Of a DNA stretch of 6,166 nt, positions 1-5,211 are shown piece by piece. Positions within the stretch are counted from its first letter, which is position 1. The number at the start of each line of letters is the position of its first letter. The position numbers were made by a program, and so were the translations under genes. Source of the stretch: Chloroflexota bacterium (GTDB taxonomy: Bacteria > Chloroflexota > Anaerolineae > Anaerolineales > JACQED01); NCBI GenBank assembly GCA_016200785.1, contig JACQED010000484.1, forward strand, positions 1-6,166, written 5' to 3'. The notes under the pieces were generated by a model. It saw nothing but the letters and a program-made list of their open reading frames with translations. It was not told the origin of the DNA and searched no databases.

Positions 1-981
1 CAGTTTTATCGGCTTGCCCTCTTTCGCCGACTGATACAACGCCAACAGCGTCTTCACATTCGCCAGGCTGTCTTCGAGCGAAATGCGCGGCGGCTTGCCG
101 TCGAGCACGGCGTCGGCCATGTCTTCGACCTCGCCGATGTAGAGTTCTTGCGGCGTGACCGGGATGGCGTCGGTCTGATCGCCGCGCCGGAGCAGGATGA
201 TGTCGTTCATGCCCGGCTTGAAGGGATTAGTCAGCGTGATCGTCCCCTCCGCGCCGACGATCTCCATGCCCCAACGTTGAGGTGAGCGGAAGCCGCAGTC
301 GAAAGTCGCCAGCACGCCGGAGGCGAAGCGCATCGTCCCGGCGAACGTATTTTCGACGCCTCGCGCGGTCAGCCTTTGCCAGCCGAACACCTCGATCGGC
401 TCCTCGCCGAGCGCGGAGCGCGTGTAACTCACCGGATAGCACCCCACGTCCCACACCGATCCACCGCCCAGATCGGGATCGAGGCGCACGTCGTCTTCCG
501 TCGCGATGCTGAAAGTGAAGCGACCGTGAACCGAGCTCGGCTTGCCGATGACGCCCTGCTGGATGAGTTCGCGCACCTTGAGCGTTTGTGGATGGTGACG
601 ATACATGAAGGCCTCGGCCAACACCGTGCGGTTCTTCCGGGCGGCAGCCATCATGCGCTCGACTTCGGCGATCGTGATGGCCAGCGGCTTTTCGCACAGG
701 ACGTTCTTGCCAGCCTCGGCGCACTTGATCGACCACTCGGCGTGCAGGCTGTTCGGCAGGCTGATGTAGATCGCGTCGATCTCCGGGTCGGCCAGCAACG
801 CCTCGTAACCCACGTGCAGGCGCGGGATGCCCCACTCGCGCGCGTAGGCTTCGCCCGTCTCGCGCGTCCGGCTGGCGACGGCGAGGAGTTCGTTGCGCGC
901 CGAGGCGCGAATGGGCGGGATCACGGCGCGGTTAATCCGCGCGGTGCTGAGGAGTCCCCAGCGTAGTTTTTTGTCGGCCAT
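1..981 (-). CDS. Gfo/Idh/MocA family NAD(P)-dependent oxidoreductase, C-terminus cut by window edge
   Basis: A cytosolic two-domain dehydrogenase of the Gfo/Idh/MocA family, which typically oxidises or reduces sugars and related polyols with NAD(P). The visible 327 codons run open to the window edge. Residues 7-25 form the Rossmann start (WGLLSTARINR), where STA replaces the usual glycine-rich GTA. The SRT at 37-39 after the second strand is the kind of site associated with NADP preference (inference). EKP at 97-99 is the family's hallmark and carries the catalytic lysine (K98). EAFMYRHHP (123-131) and the GGGSVWDVGCY block (172-182) belong to the substrate domain and resemble the dihydrodiol dehydrogenase / NADP-xylose dehydrogenase branch. 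The end AKEGKPIKL looks like the last residues of the family, so little is missing. The ATG at 981 is preceded by an AGGAG ribosome site. The substrate is unknown. It follows the propeller gene on the same strand, separated by a palindromic element. Confidence 0.92.
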   Translation of the reverse strand, partial: MADKKLRWGLLSTARINRAVIPPIRASARNELLAVASRTRETGEAYAREWGIPRLHVGYEALLADPEIDAIYISLPNSLHAEWSIKCAEAGKNVLCEKPLAITIAEVERMMAAARKNRTVLAEAFMYRHHPQTLKVRELIQQGVIGKPSSVHGRFTFSIATEDDVRLDPDLGGGSVWDVGCYPVSYTRSALGEEPIEVFGWQRLTARGVENTFAGTMRFASGVLATFDCGFRSPQRWGMEIVGAEGTITLTNPFKPGMNDIILLRRGDQTDAIPVTPQELYIGEVEDMADAVLDGKPPRISLEDSLANVKTLLALYQSAKEGKPIKL

Positions 982-985
982 GTTT

Positions 986-990
986 TCTCC
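986..990 (-). promoter_or_regulatory. Ribosome binding site of the Gfo/Idh/MocA oxidoreductase
   Basis: Read on the minus strand the sequence is TTAGGAGAAAACATG. A full AGGAG sits 4 nt upstream of the ATG at 981 (or GGAGA with one less), which fixes this start. It lies between the start codon and the intergenic palindrome, which leaves it outside the stem. Confidence 0.75.
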
Positions 991-1000
991 TAAGGATTCA

Positions 1001-1060
1001 CCACCAAGGCACGAAGGCACGAAGCCAACAGTGATCCTTCGCGTCTTCGTGACTTCGTGG
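1001..1060. repeat. Intergenic palindrome built from 8-nt CACGAAG-type units
   Basis: Two 24-nt arms (1001-1024 and 1037-1060) are inverted copies matching at 20 of 24 positions around a 12-nt loop (1025-1036). Each arm is itself three tandem 8-nt units. The left arm reads CACCAAGG, CACGAAGG, CACGAAG. The right arm, read on the minus strand, gives CACGAAGT, CACGAAGA and CGCGAAGG. It lies between the propeller gene's stop (1074) and the oxidoreductase's ribosome site. From memory, CACGAAG-type palindromes of this kind recur between genes in many environmental bacterial genomes, but I cannot count copies here. On the minus strand no T-run follows the stem, so it is not a standard intrinsic terminator. 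It could act as a transcript-stabilising or attenuating hairpin. Confidence 0.8.
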
Positions 1061-1073
1061 TTTTCTGGCGGTT

Positions 1074-2246
1074 TTACCGCAACCACGCCGGTTGCGTTCC
1101 GAGTTCGATCACTTTCGTCACTTTGCCGCTGGCGAGGTCGAGGCGCACCACGCTCGGCCCTTCGCCGGTGAGCACGTTGTAACGCTGAAGGATAAGCGCA
1201 TCGCCCCGCGGCGACCAGTCCAGCGAACTGAGCGACGCCTCGGTATCTTGCAAGAGCACTTGTGAATGACTGTCGGCGGAGGTTCCCGTCACGCGCAGTT
1301 GATAAACCGTCCCGCCCAGATTGCGGACGAACGCGATTTGCTTGCCATCCGGCGACCACGCCGGGCTGAAATCCTGTGTCTGCTCCGTTCCGCTCAGGTC
1401 AAGCGGCGGCGCGCTCAAATCCGAGAAGAACAAATGCGTGCCGACCGTCTCACCTTGAATGAAGAGATCGTGATACACGATGACCGGCGCGACCGGCGAC
1501 CACTCGCCGTTGCTGTCGTGTTCTGTCGGGATAAGCCGCGATTGGCCGCTGGCGAAGTTGTAAAAAAGAATGCCCCGCTGATTGAGATCGTAGTAAGACA
1601 GATATTGACCGTCGAACGACCAGCGCGGTGTATGCCCCTTCAGCCCGGCGTCGGCGAACAGCGGCACGGTCTCGCCTTTGGCGAGATCGGCGATCCACAC
1701 GCGCGAGTCCGCCGGGCCACTGCCCGGTAAAGCCGGTCGGCGTTCAAAGGCGATCCGCGTCCCATCGGGCGACCATTGCGGCGCGAGGCAGGCTTCTTTC
1801 CCGCACTCCGCCACGATGCGGCTTTTTCGCGCCTCGACGTCCATCACCCACACATCCGCGCCGCCCGCCATGTTAAGCGCGGAGTACGCAATCATAGTCG
1901 AGTCGGGCGAAACTGCAAAATCCCAGACGCCCGTGGAAACGTCGGTCAGTTGTAGCGGGTCGGAGCCGTCGAGGTTGGCAATACGGAGATTCGCGCCCGC
2001 GCCGGGTGGCGAAAGATAAACGATGCGCGGCGGACGATCTGTAGGAGCGCCTTTTAGGCGCGACATTGAGAGACGCGATGCGGCGAAGTAGATCGCGGCG
2101 GCGAGGAGGAGGCCGGCGAGGAGGCCAAGAGCCGCAAAGAGGAGGGTTTTCAGACGAGACAGAGGGAATCTCAGGTAGACGGCGTTTGGGTCAAACTGTC
2201 GCTGGCTTCGCGCAAACGTCGCCTCTCCGCTTCCAACCCCTCCCAT
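1074..2246 (-). CDS. Membrane-anchored TolB-like (WD40-like PD40) beta-propeller protein
   Basis: The 390-residue product has a short N-terminal tail, one hydrophobic helix (about residues 34-57, rich in L/A/G, preceded by R31 and K33) and then a soluble beta-propeller, probably outside the membrane. The propeller shows six PD40-type blades with the W/V-SPDG-I-AF pattern at about 110-122, 157-169, 208-220, 248-260, 295-308 and 342-355. The clearest are PQWSPDGTRIAFER and PAWSPDGKQIAFVR. Such domains usually bind proteins or sugars, and I see no catalytic motif. The linker at 61-69, between helix and propeller, is encoded by a REP-like hairpin. The ATG at 2246 overlaps the preceding gene by 76 nt and has no clear ribosome site. 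No other ATG, GTG or TTG in frame would keep the membrane helix, so I keep this start with reservation. The family call is sound, but the role is unknown. It is a lone propeller with no Tol-Pal genes nearby. Confidence 0.85.
   Translation of the reverse strand: MGGVGSGEATFARSQRQFDPNAVYLRFPLSRLKTLLFAALGLLAGLLLAAAIYFAASRLSMSRLKGAPTDRPPRIVYLSPPGAGANLRIANLDGSDPLQLTDVSTGVWDFAVSPDSTMIAYSALNMAGGADVWVMDVEARKSRIVAECGKEACLAPQWSPDGTRIAFERRPALPGSGPADSRVWIADLAKGETVPLFADAGLKGHTPRWSFDGQYLSYYDLNQRGILFYNFASGQSRLIPTEHDSNGEWSPVAPVIVYHDLFIQGETVGTHLFFSDLSAPPLDLSGTEQTQDFSPAWSPDGKQIAFVRNLGGTVYQLRVTGTSADSHSQVLLQDTEASLSSLDWSPRGDALILQRYNVLTGEGPSVVRLDLASGKVTKVIELGTQPAWLR
2039..2065. repeat. REP-like hairpin inside the propeller gene
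   Basis: A perfect 6-bp stem GCGCCT/AGGCGC with a TTT loop occupies 2047-2061. It is preceded by GTAGGA and followed by GAC. This GTAG-headed short GC hairpin is the layout of REP elements mobilised by RAYT (REP-associated tyrosine) transposases in other bacteria. It lies fully within the coding region and encodes the stretch SRLKGAPT just after the membrane helix. There it adds a short polar linker without shifting the frame. Membership in a dispersed family is inferred from shape only, because no second copy occurs in the window. Confidence 0.55.
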
Positions 2247-2491
2247 TCCATGTAATCGCGCTCGATGGCGTGCGAATGCTTATTGGGGGCAACGTCTTTA
2301 GCCCACGCGTCGGCGAACTCGGCAAACGTCGAACGGTATTTCACCTCATAATCCCCGATCTCGCGTTCACAAGCTTTCAGTTGACCGGAAATGTAGGCCT
2401 CAAGAAGCGCCAGAACCTTCTCTTCGTTGGTTTGCCCCTTCACGTGACCGAGATATTCTGCGACCTGTGGACTAAGCGACAGGGCAACCAT
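2171..2491 (-). CDS. Small acidic/basic helical protein, antitoxin-like (hypothetical)
   Basis: The 106-residue product begins MVALSLSPQVAEYL. After a short beta-type start it appears almost wholly helical and strongly charged. TNEEKVLALLEAYISGQLKA (21-40) resembles the helical part of small DNA-binding antitoxins. It is followed by REIGDYEVKYRSTFAEFADAW (43-63) and a tail with HAIERDYMEWEGLEAERRRL (74-93). As I recall them, proteins with this YExKY...FxEF...DYxEWE pattern occur in Chloroflexota and cyanobacteria as small antitoxin-type partners, sometimes beside DUF6516 toxins. That link is from memory and uncertain. The ATG at 2491 comes 2 nt after the lipA stop, with GGAG 7 nt upstream inside the end of lipA, so it should be translated with lipA. 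No toxin gene is adjacent: downstream is the propeller gene, which starts inside this one. The reading frame stays open far upstream, but that stretch is only a shadow of lipA. Confidence 0.7.
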   Translation of the reverse strand: MVALSLSPQVAEYLGHVKGQTNEEKVLALLEAYISGQLKACEREIGDYEVKYRSTFAEFADAWAKDVAPNKHSHAIERDYMEWEGLEAERRRLREASDSLTQTPST

Positions 2492-2493
2492 CA

Positions 2494-3480
2494 CTAATCT
2501 CCAACCTCTAATCTCACGCCACCATACAATTCCCGATGCACTACGCTCAACGCCCGCACCTGCTCGTCGGCGTGATACGACGAGCGCACCAGCGGCCCGG
2601 ACTCGACCCACTTGAAACCGAGTTCGTCGAGGCCGAAGCGCTTGAGTCCGGCGAATTCGTCGGGCGGGACGTAGCGTTCGATGGGCAAATGTTTCTTCGA
2701 CGGTTGAAGGTATTGGCCGATGGTGAGAATGTCCACGCCCCACGCCCGCAGGTCGCGCATCGTGCCCTTCACTTCGTCCAGTGTTTCGCCGAGGCCGAGC
2801 ATGATGCCGGATTTGGTGAGCACGTCCGGGTCGAGTTCCTTCGCGTTGGAGAGCGTGGCCTGCGCCCACTCGTAGCGATCCTGCGGTTGGACTTTCTTGA
2901 AGAGCCTCGGCACGGTTTCGACGTTGTGGTTGAGTATCTCGGGCCGGGCGTCCATCACGATCTTGAGCGCCTCGCGCGAGCCTTTGAAGTCGGGGATCAG
3001 CACTTCGATGGAGCAGCCGGGGTGAATTTCGCGGATGCGCCGGATGACCATCGCGAAGATCGGCGCGCCGCCGTCTTTGCGCTCGTCGCGGTTGACCGAG
3101 GTGATGACGGCGTGGCGCAGGTTCATGTTCTTGACTGCCTCGGCCACGCGGTTGGGTTCGTCGAAGTCGAGCGGGGCGGGGCGGCCGGTCTTGATGTCGC
3201 AGAATCCGCACGAGCGGGTACAAACGTCGCCCATCATGAGAAAGGTGGCCGTGCCGTTCCCCCAGCATTCGCCGATATTCGGGCACATCGCCTCTTCGCA
3301 GACGGTGTGCAGAGTCTTCGAGCGCATCAACGTGCGGAGTTGCTCGTAGTTTTCGCCGCCGGGCGCGCGGACTTTGATCCACTCCGGCCGGCGCTGAGGG
3401 CGCGGCGGGGCGGCAGTGTTCGCTGGCGCGACGCCGATTTCATTGACAGCGATTACTCGATCGCGAGTTTCACTTTGCAT
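2494..3480 (-). CDS. lipA: Lipoyl synthase (radical SAM, two [4Fe-4S] clusters)
   Basis: LipA inserts two sulfur atoms into protein-bound octanoyl groups to make the lipoyl cofactor of 2-oxoacid dehydrogenases and the glycine cleavage H protein, in the cytosol. Numbered from the upstream ATG at 3486, the auxiliary-cluster cysteines are C63, C68 and C74 (CEEAMCPNIGEC). The radical-SAM CxxxCxxC is C89, C93 and C96 (CTRSCGFC). NHNVETVPRL (187-196) and SGIMLGLGET (226-235) are family blocks. The C-terminal RSSYHA (301-306) supplies the serine ligand of the auxiliary cluster. All key residues are present, and the length (about 328-330) is close to normal. I prefer the second ATG (3480) because AAGGG at 3487-3491 is 6 nt from it but touches the first. 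It follows Uma2 by 12 nt and precedes the antitoxin-like gene by 2 nt. No lipB or dehydrogenase gene is in view. Confidence 0.97.
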   Translation of the reverse strand: MQSETRDRVIAVNEIGVAPANTAAPPRPQRRPEWIKVRAPGGENYEQLRTLMRSKTLHTVCEEAMCPNIGECWGNGTATFLMMGDVCTRSCGFCDIKTGRPAPLDFDEPNRVAEAVKNMNLRHAVITSVNRDERKDGGAPIFAMVIRRIREIHPGCSIEVLIPDFKGSREALKIVMDARPEILNHNVETVPRLFKKVQPQDRYEWAQATLSNAKELDPDVLTKSGIMLGLGETLDEVKGTMRDLRAWGVDILTIGQYLQPSKKHLPIERYVPPDEFAGLKRFGLDELGFKWVESGPLVRSSYHADEQVRALSVVHRELYGGVRLEVGD

Positions 3481-3486
3481 CAGCAT

Positions 3487-3491
3487 CCCTT
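3487..3491 (-). promoter_or_regulatory. Ribosome binding site choosing the second ATG of lipA
   Basis: On the minus strand the junction reads TGATAAGGGATGCTGATGC. AAGGG is 6 nt from the ATG at 3480 but abuts the ATG at 3486, which would be too close. This favours a LipA beginning MQSETRDR, two residues shorter than the longest reading frame. Confidence 0.55.
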
Positions 3492-3492
3492 A

Positions 3493-4122
3493 TCAGATTA
3501 CGCCGAGTTCCTTCAGCACGGCAATGGGCGACGGAAGTTCACCGCCTTCTTTCGGCCACAGCCAGGCGATGTTGAGTTTGAAGCCGGGGATGGCAACCGA
3601 GTTGATAATGCCATCCACCGGCGCGATCTCGACCAGCCGCCCTTCGCGCCGTTGATAAAATTGCGTGCCCGCCGGGCCGTACGGGTCAATGAGCCACAGT
3701 TCCCGTACACCTGCGCGATCGTAATTCTCGCGCTTGACACCCCGGTCAAATCGGGCCGTGCCGGCAGAGAGAATCTCAATGACAAGATCGGGCGCGCCGG
3801 TCAGTTTCTTTTCGGTGATCAAATGAGCGCGGTCGGCGGCGACAAACAGGATGTCAGGCTCGTAAGTTTCGGTTTCAGAAATGTAGACAGCGTAACGGGA
3901 GCCGAGCACGCGGCCGAGTTTCAGCTGGCTCGTAAACGACCGGAGCACGGCGAACAGGAATCCGAACAGGTCTTCGTGGGGTTCAAATGCGGGGCTTGCC
4001 ACGATCATGACTCCTTCGATCAGTTCAGCCTTCCGATCCTCCGGCGCGAATTCCATGAATTCGTCGTGTGTCATGCGCTCGACGATTTCGGCCCGCGTCA
4101 CGGTGGGATTTAGCATAGCCAT
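3493..4122 (-). CDS. Uma2 family endonuclease (DUF820, PD-(D/E)XK fold)
   Basis: The 209-residue product fits Uma2/DUF820, a family of predicted PD-(D/E)XK nucleases that is heavily amplified in cyanobacteria and Chloroflexota and whose biological role is poorly known. Visible hallmarks are MTHDEFMEF (17-25), AELIEGVMIV (32-41), the strand EPDILFV with D90, PDLVIEILS (111-119, with D112 and E116), K130 in the following helix, and GVRELWLIDP (138-147). All expected active-site positions appear intact. The reading frame extends upstream to 4173, but that extension runs through the promoter. The ATG at 4122, with GAGAG 4 nt upstream, is therefore the better start; an ATG at 4116, two codons later, is also possible (spacing 10). 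It is the first gene of the minus-strand unit and ends 12 nt before lipA, so lipA is probably transcribed through it. Confidence 0.92.
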   Translation of the reverse strand: MAMLNPTVTRAEIVERMTHDEFMEFAPEDRKAELIEGVMIVASPAFEPHEDLFGFLFAVLRSFTSQLKLGRVLGSRYAVYISETETYEPDILFVAADRAHLITEKKLTGAPDLVIEILSAGTARFDRGVKRENYDRAGVRELWLIDPYGPAGTQFYQRREGRLVEIAPVDGIINSVAIPGFKLNIAWLWPKEGGELPSPIAVLKELGVI

Positions 4123-4144
4123 GATTCTCTCACACTCCGGTTCA

Positions 4145-4173
4145 ATTGTACGCCCATATTGGCAGTCCGACAA
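4145..4173 (-). promoter_or_regulatory. Sigma-70-like promoter for Uma2-lipA unit
   Basis: On the minus strand the -35 box TTGTCG (4173-4168) and the -10 box TACAAT (4150-4145) are separated by exactly 17 bp. The -10 matches the consensus at 5 of 6 positions and the -35 at 4 of 6. The predicted transcript would start near 4138, leaving a leader of about 16 nt before the ATG at 4122. I see no comparable promoter further down this strand before lipA, so it probably drives the whole Uma2-lipA group. Confidence 0.7.
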
Positions 4174-4180
4174 TACTCCG

Positions 4181-4209
4181 TTGTAGTTCCTCGTCTGCCG
4201 AGGTACAAT
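4181..4209 (+). promoter_or_regulatory. Sigma-70-like promoter for aldo/keto reductase-sbcD unit
   Basis: TTGTAG (4181-4186) and TACAAT (4204-4209) are spaced by 17 bp. The leader would be about 15 nt, with the ribosome site near its 5' end. The spacer contains a small inverted repeat CCTCG-N5-CGAGG (4189-4203), which could be an operator half-site pair or chance. The -35 box faces the -35 box of the opposite promoter across 7 bp. Confidence 0.7.
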
Positions 4210-4217
4210 CAGCCGAG

Positions 4218-4222
4218 AGGAG
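4218..4222 (+). promoter_or_regulatory. Ribosome binding site of the aldo/keto reductase
   Basis: A full AGGAG lies 8 nt upstream of the ATG at 4231. It selects this start over the longer open frame from 4159, which would run through the promoter and add residues unlike the family. Confidence 0.8.
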
Positions 4223-4230
4223 AATCAACC

Positions 4231-5211
4231 ATGAACTATCGCCGTCTCGGTTCCGCCGGCCTGAAGCTCAGCGAACTTTCATTGGGCACGTGGGTGACGT
4301 TCGGTCAGCAGGTGGAGGAGGATTTGGCGCAGGAATGCATGACAGCCGCTTATGATGCGGGAGTCAACTTCTTCGACTGCGCCGAAGCCTACGCGGGCGG
4401 CAAGGCCGAGATCGTTTTGGGCAACGTGCTCAAGAAGACCGGCTGGCGGCGGAGCAGTTACGTGGTCTCCACCAAGTTTTTCTGGGGCCTGCATGAAGGC
4501 CCGAACGAGCGCTACACTCTGTCGCGCAAACGCCTGATGGAAGGCATCGCGGGATCGCTGAAGCGCCTGCAACTCGATTACGTAGATTTGATCTTCTGCC
4601 ACCGTCCCGACACCGAGACGCCCATCGAAGAAACTGTGCGGGCGATGGACGACATTATCCATCGCGGCCTGGCGTTGTACTGGGGGACGAGTGAGTGGAG
4701 CGCGGCTCAGATCGTGCAGGCTTACGGCATCGCGCGGCAGTATGGGCTTTACCCGCCGCAGATGGAACAGCCGCAGTATCACATGCTTCACCGCGAGCGC
4801 GTCGAGAAAGAATACGCGCCGCTCTACAAGGAGATCGGCCTCGGCGCGACGATTTGGAGCCCGCTGGCCTCCGGCATCCTCACCGGCAAATACAACGACG
4901 GTTTCCCCGCCGACGCGCGCATCAGCCTCAAGGGTTACGAGTGGCTGAGAGACGAAGTCGCGTCGGACAAGATCGAAAAAGTGAGGCAACTCCAGCCCGT
5001 CGCCCGCGACCTCGGTTGCACGATGGCGCAGTTGGCCCTCGCGTGGTGTCTCAAGAACCCAAACATCAGCGCTGTCATCACCGGCGCGAGCCGCGTTTCA
5101 CAGATTCGCGAAAATCTCAAGGCCATCGAGGTCGCCGAGAAACTCACGCCCGACGTGATGCAGCGGATCGAAGCGATACTGGGCAACAGGCCCAGGCCGG
5201 ACGAACTGTAA
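4231..5211 (+). CDS. Aldo/keto reductase, Kv-beta-like (AKR6-type) subfamily
   Basis: A 326-residue NADPH-dependent cytosolic reductase with a TIM-barrel fold. It opens MNYRRLGSAGLKLSELSLGTW, the usual AKR start. The catalytic tetrad is visible as D49, Y54, K82 and H124 (FFDCAEAY, STKFF, FCHRPD). GTSEWS (152-157), MEQPQYHMLHRERVE (178-192) and WSPLASGILTGKY (209-221) match the bacterial relatives of potassium-channel beta subunits. The C-terminal ITGASRVSQIRENL (283-296) is the part that clasps the NADPH 2'-phosphate. Length and motifs are complete. Relatives reduce a range of aldehydes and ketones, and the substrate here cannot be read from sequence. It has its own promoter and a strong ribosome site. 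Its TAA stop is followed with no gap by the ATG of sbcD, so the two are almost certainly co-transcribed. Confidence 0.95.
   Translation: MNYRRLGSAGLKLSELSLGTWVTFGQQVEEDLAQECMTAAYDAGVNFFDCAEAYAGGKAEIVLGNVLKKTGWRRSSYVVSTKFFWGLHEGPNERYTLSRKRLMEGIAGSLKRLQLDYVDLIFCHRPDTETPIEETVRAMDDIIHRGLALYWGTSEWSAAQIVQAYGIARQYGLYPPQMEQPQYHMLHRERVEKEYAPLYKEIGLGATIWSPLASGILTGKYNDGFPADARISLKGYEWLRDEVASDKIEKVRQLQPVARDLGCTMAQLALAWCLKNPNISAVITGASRVSQIRENLKAIEVAEKLTPDVMQRIEAILGNRPRPDEL

Noticed and set aside
227..966. Long open frames on both strands across the left end (minus 227-835, plus 376-966).
   Set aside because: Both are shadows of the Gfo/Idh/MocA oxidoreductase, which is continuous from 981 to the window edge with EKP and other family motifs.
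1001..1060. Intrinsic terminator for the propeller gene.
   Set aside because: The stem is long, but no T-run follows it on the minus strand and the pairing has four mismatches. It is better described as a repeat.
1001..1060. Small CRISPR-like array from the repeated CACGAAG units.
   Set aside because: Units are 8 nt and directly adjacent, with no spacers, and no cas genes are present.
2064..2066. Alternative propeller start at the internal ATG (MSRLKGAP).
   Set aside because: It would remove the membrane helix, has no ribosome site, and the codon lies at the edge of the REP-like hairpin.
2492..3382. Upstream extension of the small antitoxin-like gene to a 403-residue protein.
   Set aside because: The extra part is lipA read in another frame, an arginine/proline-rich shadow. 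The ATG at 2491 has a good ribosome site.
2536..4113. A 525-codon open frame on the plus strand.
   Set aside because: It runs antisense to lipA and Uma2, whose family motifs are complete. The translation has no recognisable domain and reflects GC-rich codon positions on the other strand.
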